Assembly (NCBI GenBank): GCA_964587655.1
Contig: CAZPMT010000004.1
Location: forward strand, 1-64,000
Source of the DNA: CAZPMT01 sp964587655
GTDB taxonomy: Bacteria > Hydrogenedentota > Hydrogenedentia > Hydrogenedentales > SLHB01
Direction: 5' to 3'
Length of the DNA stretch: 64,000 bases
Shown: positions 8,718-16,772 of the stretch, piece by piece
How the letters are laid out: the number at the start of each line of letters is the position of its first letter
Position numbering within the stretch: the stretch's first letter is position 1
Notes under the pieces: model-generated
What the model was told of the DNA's origin: nothing
Database searches by the model: none
What the model saw: the letters and a program-made list of their open reading frames with translations, nothing else
Program-made: the position numbers and the translations under genes

Positions 8718-9934
8718 TGATCGTTCGCATACCAGTAGTGCTGTCGTGTCTTGTGGCTCTGGCAGGGGCGGCGGCATTTGCTCAGGCGCCCGACTTGGAG
8801 CATATGGATTTGGTGCTCCGCTCCGTGCCCGACGGCCCGATCGCGAAGGTGAACGGGGTAAACATCGCCCGCGAGGAATTCGTGCGCGTGTACCAGAGCG
8901 GGATCCTCTCCATGATCGCCCAGCGTCATTCCTTCGACGTGCCGGATCGCGCGCGCGTCGCCACGGCCGTTGGCGCGCTTCGGCTGCTCGTAGAGAATGA
9001 GCTCCTCCGTCAGGAGGCGGTGAAGCGGAAATACTCCGTGTCCGACGAGGAGGTCAAGACGCAGTGGACGAACACGATGGAGGACCTGAAGAAGCGTGTC
9101 GCACGCGCCAAGGGCGACGGTTCCGCGCAGGGCGGCTCGGCGCAAGAGGGCTTCTCCGAAGAGGCAATCCTCAAACGGGCGAACACCACTAAGGAGAAGG
9201 CCCTCGAGGATCTCCGCAAGGGGCTCCTTGCGCAGAAAATGCGCGACAAGATCGTCGAGGATAGCAAGGTGGCGGTGACGGACGAGGAGATCGCGAAATT
9301 TTTCGACGAGAACAAGGACAAGTTCAAACGGCCGGAGGCCCTTCACCTCCAGCAGATCTTCATCAAGACGCGCATCGGCAAAGTTCCGTTTGACGAAAAG
9401 AAAATGGCCGAGGCCCGGCAACGCGCGGACACGGCTCTGAAGCGGCTCCAGGCTGGTGAGACTTTCGAGGCCGTGGCAAAATCCGTTTCCGAGGCGCCTG
9501 ACCGGGACAAAGGCGGAGACATGGGGTCCTTGCCGGTTACGGCCCTTCCGCCCTTCCTCACGGAAGCCGCAGCCTCGATGAAGCCCGGCGATATCAGTAA
9601 TGTTATCAAGAGCGATCTGGGTCTCCACGTCTTCAAGATGCTTGAGGTCGTGCCCGGCAGCGAAGGGACACTCGAAAAGGCCGGACCGGCGATCCGTAAG
9701 ATGCTATTGGCCAAGAAGAGCGAAGAAGCCGTAATGGCATTCTGCAAGCCCTATGTGGATGACCCGAACAAGGTCGAGGTCTACCTGCAACTCGGCAAGA
9801 CCCTTCAGGCCACCCCCGGCTTCGAGGACATGAAGCCCGGCAACAAAAAGCCCGCGCAGGAAAAGCCGCGGAAATCGAAGGACGCTTCCCAAGAGAAAGC
9901 GAAGCCCTCGAAGAGTTCGGAAAAGAAACAATGA
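8717..9934 (+). CDS. Periplasmic parvulin-type peptidyl-prolyl isomerase (SurA/PpiC-like)
   Basis: A 405-residue exported chaperone or isomerase. The signal peptide is MIVRIPVVLSCLVALAGAAA. A SurA-N-like helical region (about 40-200) includes IAKVNGVNIAREEFVRVYQ. One parvulin domain (about 205-312) carries LHLQQIFIKTR, FEAVAKSVSEAPDRDKGGDM and KSDLGLHVFKMLE. The Lys/Ser-rich C-terminal tail is low complexity. It probably assists folding of outer-membrane or secreted proteins. The start at 8717 overlaps the preceding stop, and the stop overlaps the next start (ATGA). It has a single parvulin domain, unlike E. coli SurA with two. Confidence 0.9.
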   Translation: MIVRIPVVLSCLVALAGAAAFAQAPDLEHMDLVLRSVPDGPIAKVNGVNIAREEFVRVYQSGILSMIAQRHSFDVPDRARVATAVGALRLLVENELLRQEAVKRKYSVSDEEVKTQWTNTMEDLKKRVARAKGDGSAQGGSAQEGFSEEAILKRANTTKEKALEDLRKGLLAQKMRDKIVEDSKVAVTDEEIAKFFDENKDKFKRPEALHLQQIFIKTRIGKVPFDEKKMAEARQRADTALKRLQAGETFEAVAKSVSEAPDRDKGGDMGSLPVTALPPFLTEAAASMKPGDISNVIKSDLGLHVFKMLEVVPGSEGTLEKAGPAIRKMLLAKKSEEAVMAFCKPYVDDPNKVEVYLQLGKTLQATPGFEDMKPGNKKPAQEKPRKSKDASQEKAKPSKSSEKKQ

Positions 9935-11967
9935 TTTGGGCGCAAGCCTTGGCTCTGGCCGCCCTGGTCGCGGCGCCTGAAGCTCCTCCCTATACGTGGC
10001 CGCTGGGCCTGCCGCGGACCGTCACTTCCAGCTTCGGGGAGTATCGCTTCGGGCGTTTTCATGCGGGCATGGATCTGCACACGGGCGCCATCGGGCGGCC
10101 GGTTCACGCCCCCGCCGATGGCCACGTAGCCAGGGTGAGTTGCTCGCCATGGGGATTCGGCAAGGCGCTATATCTACAGTTGCGGGACGGTAACACGGTC
10201 GTCTTCGGGCACCTCGACAACTTCGCTCCCGCGATACGCGATTACGTGCGGAAGATCCAACACGAGCGGAAGTCATACACCGTCGATCTCACCCCGGACC
10301 CTTCCACTTTTCCAGTCGAGCAGGGCGACGTGGTCGCCTTTAGCGGTGATACGGGCATCGGCCCGGCCCATTTGCACTATGAGATTCACGACGCACAGGG
10401 TTGTCCGGCAAACCCGTGCCTCTTGGGCGCCGCCTGGCCCGACCCGGATCGGCCGGTCATTCGGAAACTCCTCGTCGTACCCGCGGCCGGGTCAACCGTC
10501 AATGGAGACCTCCTGCCGAAGGTCTTTCCAACGCGCGCCGCGGGCGCGGGAGAATACACGTGCGCCGCACTGCGAGCCAGCGGAAGCATCGGCATCGGCA
10601 TCGACGTCGTGGATCCGGCAAATGGCGGCGGCAGCAAACTCGGCGTTTATCGCGTCCGCACGATCGTGAATAGCAAGGAGATCTTCAGGATTCAGATGGA
10701 CCGTTTTCGAATGGAGAACCGGTTCAACGAAACCGTGTCCTATTACCCTTTCCCACTCGAGCAAGAGGGCGATCCGTTCCTTCTCCAATGGCGTTGGCCT
10801 GGAAACGACTGTGAGATCATCGGGAATGCCAAGTCGGATGGCTGGATCACGGTCCCGGCGCGACCCGCGGAAATCCGCATCGAAGTCGAAGACTTCCAAG
10901 GAAACAAGGCCGCACTCTCCGTGCCTGTTCAGCCCGAAGCCGAGTCCTCCAAGAAGATCCCCGGCAAGACCGGCGCGGGAAAGGGAACGGTGGATGTGAC
11001 GTGCGTGGGAACCTGGCTTATGGTCACGGCCCGTTTCAGTGCGCCCGAAGACCAGACCCCGGAGATCGAAGTCGAGGGCGGCCTATCGCATGAAGGAGGC
11101 TTTCGCCGCATCAACGAGTCGACGTTTCGATCTCCCGTGACGCCCAAGTCGGATGCCGAGGAACTTGTCCTGCGAGTGCGTCACGACCGAATACCCTCTT
11201 TCGAACAGCGAATCCACGTGTTCCATCTCGGCGCGCCGGAACGTAGCATCACGCTGGACGGGACCGCCGTTACCGTGAAACCGAAATCGCCTTGGGGCAC
11301 GCTATATGTTCGTGCGCTGTCCCCGGAAGCGCTGGCGGGATCGGCGCTTCCCATGCGCGGGAAAGCGATCCGGCTGTGGCCATCGGCGATGCCCATTGAC
11401 GAACCGATCGCCATCACACTTCCCGCGCCTCAAGGCCGGTCCGCCTCGCGGAAGCTCGGCGTCTATCGCTACACCGGCGAGTATTGGGGCTTCGAAGGCC
11501 CGGTATCGACTGACGGGACCGCAACCGTTTCAACGCGCCGGCTCGGCGCCTTTGCCATTCTCGAAGATGACAGACTTCCGTCCGTTTCAAACATCGTCTT
11601 TGAAAAGGGCATGACGTCGGCAACGAAACGTCCAAAGATCGGAGCAGCCGTCTCAGACGTCGGAAGCGGCATCGAGAATACGAATGTGACCTGCAACGGG
11701 CAATGGCTATTGTTCGCGTACGATCCGGAGAGCGGCCGCATATCATGGGAGCGCGACGAAGACCTCCCGCCCGGCCCCAAGGAGTTCGTTTTCACCGTTA
11801 CGGACAAAGCCGGAAACTCATCAAGCGTCACACGAAAGATTGGATCGGAAACCCCCAAGTCCACGGCGTCGAAGTCCTCCACGGCCAAGCCAGCCTCAGC
11901 AAAGCCCGGCGCCGCCAAGGGCCGCCCGGTCAAGACTCAACAGCCAAGCAGGAACAAGAAACAATAG
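9931..11967 (+). CDS. M23 (LytM-type) peptidase with C-terminal Ig-like regions
   Basis: A 678-residue exported protein. The N-terminal M23 domain keeps both zinc motifs: H44-x3-D48 (RFHAGMDLH) and H147-x-H149 (GPAHLHYEIH), plus the intervening FGHLDNF block. It is probably an active peptidoglycan endopeptidase, or acts on another glycine-type cross-link. The remaining 500 residues look like beta-sandwich repeats (SDVGSGIENTNVTCNGQWLL, VTDKAGNSSSVTRKI), ending in an Ala/Lys/Pro/Ser-rich tail. It is coupled to the isomerase gene by a 4-base overlap, which suggests a joint envelope-maintenance operon with the two genes before it. Confidence 0.88.
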   Translation: MIWAQALALAALVAAPEAPPYTWPLGLPRTVTSSFGEYRFGRFHAGMDLHTGAIGRPVHAPADGHVARVSCSPWGFGKALYLQLRDGNTVVFGHLDNFAPAIRDYVRKIQHERKSYTVDLTPDPSTFPVEQGDVVAFSGDTGIGPAHLHYEIHDAQGCPANPCLLGAAWPDPDRPVIRKLLVVPAAGSTVNGDLLPKVFPTRAAGAGEYTCAALRASGSIGIGIDVVDPANGGGSKLGVYRVRTIVNSKEIFRIQMDRFRMENRFNETVSYYPFPLEQEGDPFLLQWRWPGNDCEIIGNAKSDGWITVPARPAEIRIEVEDFQGNKAALSVPVQPEAESSKKIPGKTGAGKGTVDVTCVGTWLMVTARFSAPEDQTPEIEVEGGLSHEGGFRRINESTFRSPVTPKSDAEELVLRVRHDRIPSFEQRIHVFHLGAPERSITLDGTAVTVKPKSPWGTLYVRALSPEALAGSALPMRGKAIRLWPSAMPIDEPIAITLPAPQGRSASRKLGVYRYTGEYWGFEGPVSTDGTATVSTRRLGAFAILEDDRLPSVSNIVFEKGMTSATKRPKIGAAVSDVGSGIENTNVTCNGQWLLFAYDPESGRISWERDEDLPPGPKEFVFTVTDKAGNSSSVTRKIGSETPKSTASKSSTAKPASAKPGAAKGRPVKTQQPSRNKKQ

Positions 11968-12067
11968 ACACGCGCCGACTGCGTTCTTCATTTCAACCCA
12001 GATCGGGCAGTCAGGAGTCAGAATGTTGGCCGCGCGCAGTTTACGTCCGGCGGGAGACGGTTCGATA

Positions 12068-12253
12068 CTTCACCCATGATTCGGTAATTGAAGCCAGTTG
12101 GGCTTGTCCGAGCAGTGGACAAGGTGGACGTTGCGGACAAACTGGACGCAATCCTGCAGGTGACTCTTTTCGGTGTCCACATCGTCCACAAAGTCCACGC
12201 CGTCCACCATTTCGGGAAGCACCTTCAATCTTGACTGCCGAATCAAGGTTCAC
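12068..12253. repeat. Dispersed MITE-like element with terminal inverted repeats, copy 1
   Basis: A 186-bp element bounded by imperfect terminal inverted repeats (CTTCACCCATGATTCGG at the left; GCCGAATCAAGGTTCAC at the right). Inside are two opposed arms of 9-bp periodicity: GGAC-x5 units on one side and GTCCAC-x3 units on the other, so the strand can fold back on itself. Reverse-complemented, it aligns along its whole length with the copy at 52426-52647. It encodes no transposase. It occupies most of the 338-bp gap between the M23 gene and the phage cluster. Confidence 0.8.
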
Positions 12254-12305
12254 GTAACTCGCTCTCCTCCTGACTCCTGTCTTCTGACTCCTACTGCCGC
12301 AAACG

Positions 12306-12686
12306 CTACGACACGGCGCCGCCTTGCTTCAGTCGCTTCACGAGTTTGGCGATCCAAAGATCGATATACTCGCCGCCAAGCTCGCGCAATACGTCGATCC
12401 CCTGCGTGCGACCGAACTCAATCGCCGCGTCACGGGCGCGCCGGCGCGCTTCCCGCTTCTCCTCGGGTGTAAGCTTCCCATCGGCGCGTGCCTCCTTGAT
12501 CGCTTGCACATACGTCCGGTACGTAAGCTCGACGCCGGCTTCCAGCGCCTGCAGCGCCCTGCTGTTACGTTGACTTCGCGCGCGGCGATACCACTCGCCG
12601 GAACGAAACAGAGTCCAGATCCCACCCAGCACCGCGCTGACAAGCGCCAGCCCGGGCTCGGAGACCAATACGTTCGACAATGTCAT
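12306..12686 (-). CDS. Phage-cluster membrane protein, possibly holin-like
   Basis: A 126-residue protein starting at ATG 12686, 9 nt after a GGGAGGT SD (12696-12701). One hydrophobic segment near the N-terminus (ALVSAVLGGIWTLF) is followed by a long charged helical region (YVQAIKEARADGKLTPEEKR). As the last gene of the phage run, next to a peptidase of endolysin type, it could be a holin or a phage-encoded membrane anchor. The sequence itself does not prove this. A longer frame to 12896 exists but runs into the peptidase gene and has no SD support. Confidence 0.65.
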   Translation of the reverse strand: MTLSNVLVSEPGLALVSAVLGGIWTLFRSGEWYRRARSQRNSRALQALEAGVELTYRTYVQAIKEARADGKLTPEEKREARRRARDAAIEFGRTQGIDVLRELGGEYIDLWIAKLVKRLKQGGAVS

Positions 12687-12828
12687 TACTGAATACCTCC
12701 CTTGGTTTTCCCCTCTGTCCAGTGTTCTCTTGGAACGTCCCGAAGGATCTTCCTTCCAGTCGTCCATGCATGCCCTCACGCTCGGCGGGGCATTCCTTCC
12801 GACCACGCGCGAGAATGCAGATCCTCTT

Positions 12829-13263
12829 TCAATCCGCGTGATCCCGGTTGTCGGCATGCACGTGCCCGTCGGCGTAGTCGTCCTTGACCCAGTCAAAGTG
12901 GCGTCGACATACCGTTCCTACCGTTTCTTGCGGAACGCGTTCCCGCGTTCGCGCAACCACCGAGATCAAGTCAACGGCGATCCCGCCGAATTCCACGAGA
13001 TGCTTCGAGTCGCGCGCCACCGCACCGCCCTGGTCCGTCCATCCCAGCCGTGCCGCAAGGCGCTCCAGTTCCGCGTGCGTGCGGACCGCGTCGGTGATGA
13101 TGATCCAGACTTCCTCTCCCATCATCGCGCAAAGATCCCGCCGGACCCGCTCCAACGACTCGAGCGTCGACGCGTGGACCATCGCCAGACCTTCGCCGTT
13201 CTCAAACTCGCGCAGCCGGAAATGCGCAACCGTTTCGCCATCGACGGTCGCCGTCAGTCTCAC
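12829..13263 (-). CDS. M15-family peptidase (endolysin-like, VanY/L-Ala-D-Glu type)
   Basis: About 144 residues. The metal and catalytic pattern of M15 peptidases is visible: S-K-H (RDSKHLVEFGGIAVDL) giving the first His and the Asp of the SxHxxGxAxD motif, and a late His in DGHVHADNRD. The N-terminal part has TDAVRTHAELERLAARLGW, typical of these enzymes. In phages such proteins cleave peptidoglycan at lysis. GTG 13263, just after the upstream stop, is the most economical start. In-frame ATG codons at 13296-13323 would overlap the upstream gene. Confidence 0.75.
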   Translation of the reverse strand: MRLTATVDGETVAHFRLREFENGEGLAMVHASTLESLERVRRDLCAMMGEEVWIIITDAVRTHAELERLAARLGWTDQGGAVARDSKHLVEFGGIAVDLISVVARTRERVPQETVGTVCRRHFDWVKDDYADGHVHADNRDHAD

Positions 13264-13276
13264 GTCGTTTCGCCGC

Positions 13277-13798
13277 TTACAGGAATGTGCGCACATCGAT
13301 AATGTACCCATTGACGGAATCATCCGTGTCCTTGATCGAGGTCATGCCCGGCCGAAGATACAACCGCGCCAGTGCAACAGAATCCGAATCCGTGCCCGGC
13401 GGCGACGGTGTTGCCGCCTCAGTCCCCGTCTTCACGCTGACGCCCCACGTATCAAGCCGCGCCTGTACAAGATCGATCCGCGGGTTTGAGACCGGAGGCG
13501 TAACGTCCGCAGTGTCCGTGGCCGTGCTCAGCTTGTAGGGCAGCGTCGAGATGAACGCATAACCAGACTTCACCTTCACGCGAAGGGCCGGCGGCGAGAT
13601 CGCCGCAACCTTCAGATCGTCCGTCGTAGCGCCCCGAATCACTCCGCTGCCTCCGCCCCAAGCCAGGTTCAACAAGATGTAGACCAGCTCGAGTGCGGCC
13701 TCAATACGATCGTCCCACGAGTTCAGCTTCGACGACCCGATAGGGCGCTCCTGAAACGCCCATGTCGTCTTTGTGTATCCAAGTCCCTTAACTGCCAT
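13277..13798 (-). CDS. Phage tail fibre or baseplate-associated protein
   Basis: A 173-residue protein starting at ATG 13798 behind GGAGGACAAC (SD at 13804-13808). NSWDDRIEAALELVYILLNLAWGG is followed by a beta-rich part with NPRIDLVQARLDTWGVSVKTG, a block common in phage structural proteins at the tail tip. It lies immediately downstream of the tail protein and upstream of the peptidase. The exact role (fibre, adaptor or receptor binder) is inferred from position. Confidence 0.6.
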   Translation of the reverse strand: MAVKGLGYTKTTWAFQERPIGSSKLNSWDDRIEAALELVYILLNLAWGGGSGVIRGATTDDLKVAAISPPALRVKVKSGYAFISTLPYKLSTATDTADVTPPVSNPRIDLVQARLDTWGVSVKTGTEAATPSPPGTDSDSVALARLYLRPGMTSIKDTDDSVNGYIIDVRTFL

Positions 13799-13834
13799 GT
13801 TGTCCTCCAAGGGCCGGCCGCTCAACCACCGGAC

Positions 13835-15574
13835 CTAATCAAGGTGATAACCCATGTCCAGACCTACCGTGACTTCATCCAGGCGGAATCGGTACAGGTT
13901 TGCCGCGGATTCCTGGCTTCGAACCATGAAGCTTAGCGGCTCCAAGACCGACCGGAACGGAGACGTCAACCACACAATCGTGCTCACGTGCTTCCCCGTG
14001 AATCGGTGCAGTACGCGCTGAATGCGACCCACCAGCCTCCCTGTGAAGCGGTCATCCCACTCACCCGCGACCACGCGTTCCAGCCGGCACAGCGGCCCAT
14101 CACGCACTTCGATGATATCTCCGAGCCGAACGCCGGCGTCACCCTGAAAGAACTGTACGAAGCCGCACGGCTCCGGGTACGCCAGATCATTGAAGACGCC
14201 CAACACCAGCTTGTCCGCATCGTCCTCGAACGAAATCGAGAAGTAGTTAAGGCTACGGATGCGGTCCTGGTATGCGTCAATACTCGCCTCGCGATAGTAC
14301 GTCTGGCTCAGCGCCGAAATAACCGGGTTTCCCTGGAAGTAAAGGATGTTTGCCATTCGGGTGGAATCGGATCCCAGCCCAATCCCCATCCGCGCCGGAT
14401 CAAAGAAGAACACTCGGTCCGCCTGATCCGCGCGGTAGAAGCGAACGGCGCAATCGGGTTCCACCGTCCAGACGAAGCCGTTTGCGGCATAAGCCAGAGC
14501 TGTGAGCGCCTCCAGTACGCCCCCCGCCACATCGAGCTCCGTCAGCGTTTCCGCAGTCTCCTCGACGGAACCCGTGTTGACCCCCACGTACGAGAAGAAG
14601 TCCTTCAATTCCATCTCGGAAACATGATACTTGCCGTCTTGGTACAGGTACACGTCGGCGTGGCCGCACTCCACCTGCGCCGCGTTGAAACATTCCCCGC
14701 CGCCGAACACAAGCCCGACGTACCGTCCGTAGGCGTCAACCCGATCGTCAAACGCCCCACTCGATCCGCGATGCGGATTCAACTCGATGTAGTCAACGCC
14801 TTTCGCATCGATCAGTTCCTGCAAAGCACTCTTCGCCGCCTCAGCCCTAAGCTTGTACCCGCTGGCGGCATACTGTTCCTCCGTCCACGTGGCCGTTTCC
14901 GGGTGCCGCACGAACGTATGTGGGTTAAGCGATGTCTCTTCCGAGTCAATCATCAGCATTCGCACGTCGGGCCATGCGACCCCGTCGACGACAAGGCCGG
15001 CGATGGTATCCCCGTCCTTGGCGTAGGCCCCGCTCGCGTCGATCCGACTGCCGCCTACCCACTGTCCCTCCGAGATGCCACCCACTTCGAGTTCATTCTC
15101 GGCCGTCTTCCTCGCCAGGAACTTCGCATACTCCAACTGCGCTCCGTCCGGATACGCTTCGTGCGCGATCCGGTAATGAATCCGCCCGAGGGCGCTATTG
15201 ATCACGCTCTTCACCATCGAACCGATCGAACGGTTCGTGTATCCGCGCGACACCGTGGTATTGACGTCCAGCGCCGGCCATTCAGCCTCGAACTCGAATA
15301 CCTCATGAAACATCACGTATTGCTCGAGGATCAGTTTCCTCGTGTCGCTCCACTGCGGCCGGATCGCGGTAACATACGCCTCACAGAAAACCTCGCCATC
15401 CAAGGACACGCGCAGTCGATACCCGTGGCTCAGATCCGTGACCTTGCCTGGCAGAATCCCCCGGATTCGATCCGGATCGCCCGGCATCGAGCGCACCGCC
15501 TCGATCAACGGAACATCGTCATACGACGCCACCCGCCGCCCAGACGTGTCGAATATCTCGATCCGATAATCCAT
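13835..15574 (-). CDS. Phage tail protein with an embedded staphylococcal-nuclease (SNase) domain
   Basis: A 579-residue tail-tip-like protein (ATG 15574, two bases after the upstream stop). Residues 1-140 and 325-579 look like siphovirus tail-associated protein (for example YRIEIFDTSGRRVASYDDVP, LRLEDIIEV-type and YRFRLDEVTVGLDMGY). In between, about residues 187-321 (14612-15016) match the micrococcal nuclease fold: D187-G-D189-T, R205-x4-D210-x2-E213 (VRMLMIDSEET), then DAYGRYVGLVFGGGECFNA with R284. These correspond to S. aureus nuclease D19/D21, R35, D40, E43 and R87, so catalytic ability is likely kept. Such enzymes are calcium-dependent nucleases. No signal peptide is present. Confidence 0.8.
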   Translation of the reverse strand: MDYRIEIFDTSGRRVASYDDVPLIEAVRSMPGDPDRIRGILPGKVTDLSHGYRLRVSLDGEVFCEAYVTAIRPQWSDTRKLILEQYVMFHEVFEFEAEWPALDVNTTVSRGYTNRSIGSMVKSVINSALGRIHYRIAHEAYPDGAQLEYAKFLARKTAENELEVGGISEGQWVGGSRIDASGAYAKDGDTIAGLVVDGVAWPDVRMLMIDSEETSLNPHTFVRHPETATWTEEQYAASGYKLRAEAAKSALQELIDAKGVDYIELNPHRGSSGAFDDRVDAYGRYVGLVFGGGECFNAAQVECGHADVYLYQDGKYHVSEMELKDFFSYVGVNTGSVEETAETLTELDVAGGVLEALTALAYAANGFVWTVEPDCAVRFYRADQADRVFFFDPARMGIGLGSDSTRMANILYFQGNPVISALSQTYYREASIDAYQDRIRSLNYFSISFEDDADKLVLGVFNDLAYPEPCGFVQFFQGDAGVRLGDIIEVRDGPLCRLERVVAGEWDDRFTGRLVGRIQRVLHRFTGKHVSTIVWLTSPFRSVLEPLSFMVRSQESAANLYRFRLDEVTVGLDMGYHLD

Positions 15575-15576
15575 CC

Positions 15577-16263
15577 CTACCACCACCGATCTCGTGTCGT
15601 CACTGTTACCGAGGCCCTGTGAGAACTCCCAACGTCATCCGTGTACGTCAGTTCGCCCCCCGCTACGGCGATCCGCGGAAAGACGCCCTCCGTGTAGGGC
15701 GTTACGTCCTCTCCCTCCAATGTGACGACGCCCGTGCAACCGTTGAAAACCAGTGTCTCACCGTTGCGCACCGTCCCCAGGTAGGTGACCTTTCGAACCC
15801 CGTCACTGAACGCCGGACCCACAACATCCCCGTCCGCAACGAGCGAGATCGTCGGCGCCGAAAATGCGTTTCCCACGTTCGAGATCGATCTCGCATCACC
15901 CGAAGCCGTAACGGACCACAAGACAGACCCGCTTGTCGTCGATTCTTCAAACGGATCCCTCGCATCAACCTCGAGCACAAAGGAACCCACAAGACCGTCC
16001 TTCGACACCTCTCGGCTGAAAGACGCGCGCTGAACCCACAGCCGGCGACCGCTTCGCAGCGACAATTCGGTCTCGACCCCGTCCTCGGAGGCTGCGGTCA
16101 TGATCGCGTCCAAGGCGGACTCGATCCCATCCATGGATCCTTCGCCCACTACGAGACCCGAAATGACAATTCTGCGCGCGTCACGCCCGCCCACTTCCTC
16201 GTACTTCTCTCGCACCGTCGTGTGCGCCGGATCAAACGTCACGTTCCCCAGGGTAATCCCCAC
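15577..16263 (-). CDS. Phage distal-tail (Dit-like) protein
   Basis: A 228-residue protein starting at GTG 16263, nine bases after GGGGAGGAG. It has a beta-rich sequence with LTFDPAHTTVREKYEEVGG-like opening, SFVLEVDARDPFEESTTSG, and a second half SNVGNAFSAPTISLVADGD followed by NGETLVFNGCTGVV. This is the pattern of Dit/phage-tail family proteins, which form the hub at the tail tip. It overlaps or abuts both neighbours, in the order connector, Dit, tail-tip protein. Family-level call only. Confidence 0.65.
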   Translation of the reverse strand: MGITLGNVTFDPAHTTVREKYEEVGGRDARRIVISGLVVGEGSMDGIESALDAIMTAASEDGVETELSLRSGRRLWVQRASFSREVSKDGLVGSFVLEVDARDPFEESTTSGSVLWSVTASGDARSISNVGNAFSAPTISLVADGDVVGPAFSDGVRKVTYLGTVRNGETLVFNGCTGVVTLEGEDVTPYTEGVFPRIAVAGGELTYTDDVGSSHRASVTVTTRDRWW

Positions 16264-16266
16264 TTC

Positions 16267-16683
16267 TCACTCCTCCCCCAAGACCGCCGTCGTATCAGTT
16301 GCCGACAGCGGCGGCCGTGCGGGCCGATCCACCAGGTACGCCTCCAGGAGATACCATGCGTTCTGCTCTGCAAGCGAAGCCATCGCTGTAAGTGCGCCGA
16401 ACCGTTTCCCGGCATCTATGCGCTGGTTTCCGATGACCACTTGCTTCTGCTCGAACGCGTCCTTCGACGCAAGCGAACGAAGCAGATGAGCTCCCGCCAG
16501 CATCACCTCACCCATGACAAGGCTGTCGTCCGGCGGTTCTGAAACATGCGACGGATCCAGGACCCGCAACAGTTCGGCGTGGGCATCGTCAATACTCGCC
16601 GCAACAAGCGCCGACGGAACCAGCACCGTGTCACTCAACTGAAATTTCAATCGAACGTCGTCTTCCGTAGCAAAACTCGACAT
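16267..16683 (-). CDS. Phage head-tail connector-like protein
   Basis: A 138-residue, mostly helical protein (ATEDDVRLKFQLSD, ASIDDAHAELLRVLDP, MGEVMLAGAHLLRSLASKDA) of the size and helical pattern of gp6-like head-tail connectors. These build the ring that joins the portal to the tail. ATG 16683 has an AGAAGG SD. It lies between the major capsid gene and the Dit-like gene, the usual connector position. Confidence 0.6.
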   Translation of the reverse strand: MSSFATEDDVRLKFQLSDTVLVPSALVAASIDDAHAELLRVLDPSHVSEPPDDSLVMGEVMLAGAHLLRSLASKDAFEQKQVVIGNQRIDAGKRFGALTAMASLAEQNAWYLLEAYLVDRPARPPLSATDTTAVLGEE

Positions 16684-16704
16684 AAGCTCATACCTTCTTC
16701 TGGA

Positions 16705-16729
16705 GGGGACGGCGCCCTGCGCCGTCCCC
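16705..16729. terminator. Strong hairpin between capsid and connector genes
   Basis: An 11-bp perfect GC stem (GGGGACGGCGC / GCGCCGTCCCC) with a 3-nt loop lies 43 bases downstream of the major capsid stop. No clear U-run follows on the minus strand. It may act as a partial terminator, or as an mRNA 3'-stabilising or processing hairpin that raises capsid expression over tail genes. Confidence 0.55.
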
Positions 16730-16772
16730 TTTCCGGTCCGAGAGCCATGCGTCGCGAACGACGCCTCACCCC

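Noticed and set aside
9931..11967. M23 protein considered as a catalytically dead divisome (EnvC-like) activator
   Set aside because: Both zinc motifs (H-x3-D and H-x-H) are complete, so an active peptidase is the simpler reading.
12041..12253. Possible small protein NLDSAVKIEGASRN...
   Set aside because: A similar peptide can be read at 52.4 kb, but only because both are the same non-coding repeat element; there is no SD and the frame is not conserved as a gene would be.
13988..15622. 544-codon plus-strand frame opposite the phage tail gene
   Set aside because: The minus strand encodes a clear tail protein with an SNase domain over the same bases; the plus frame is Arg/His-rich with no motif.
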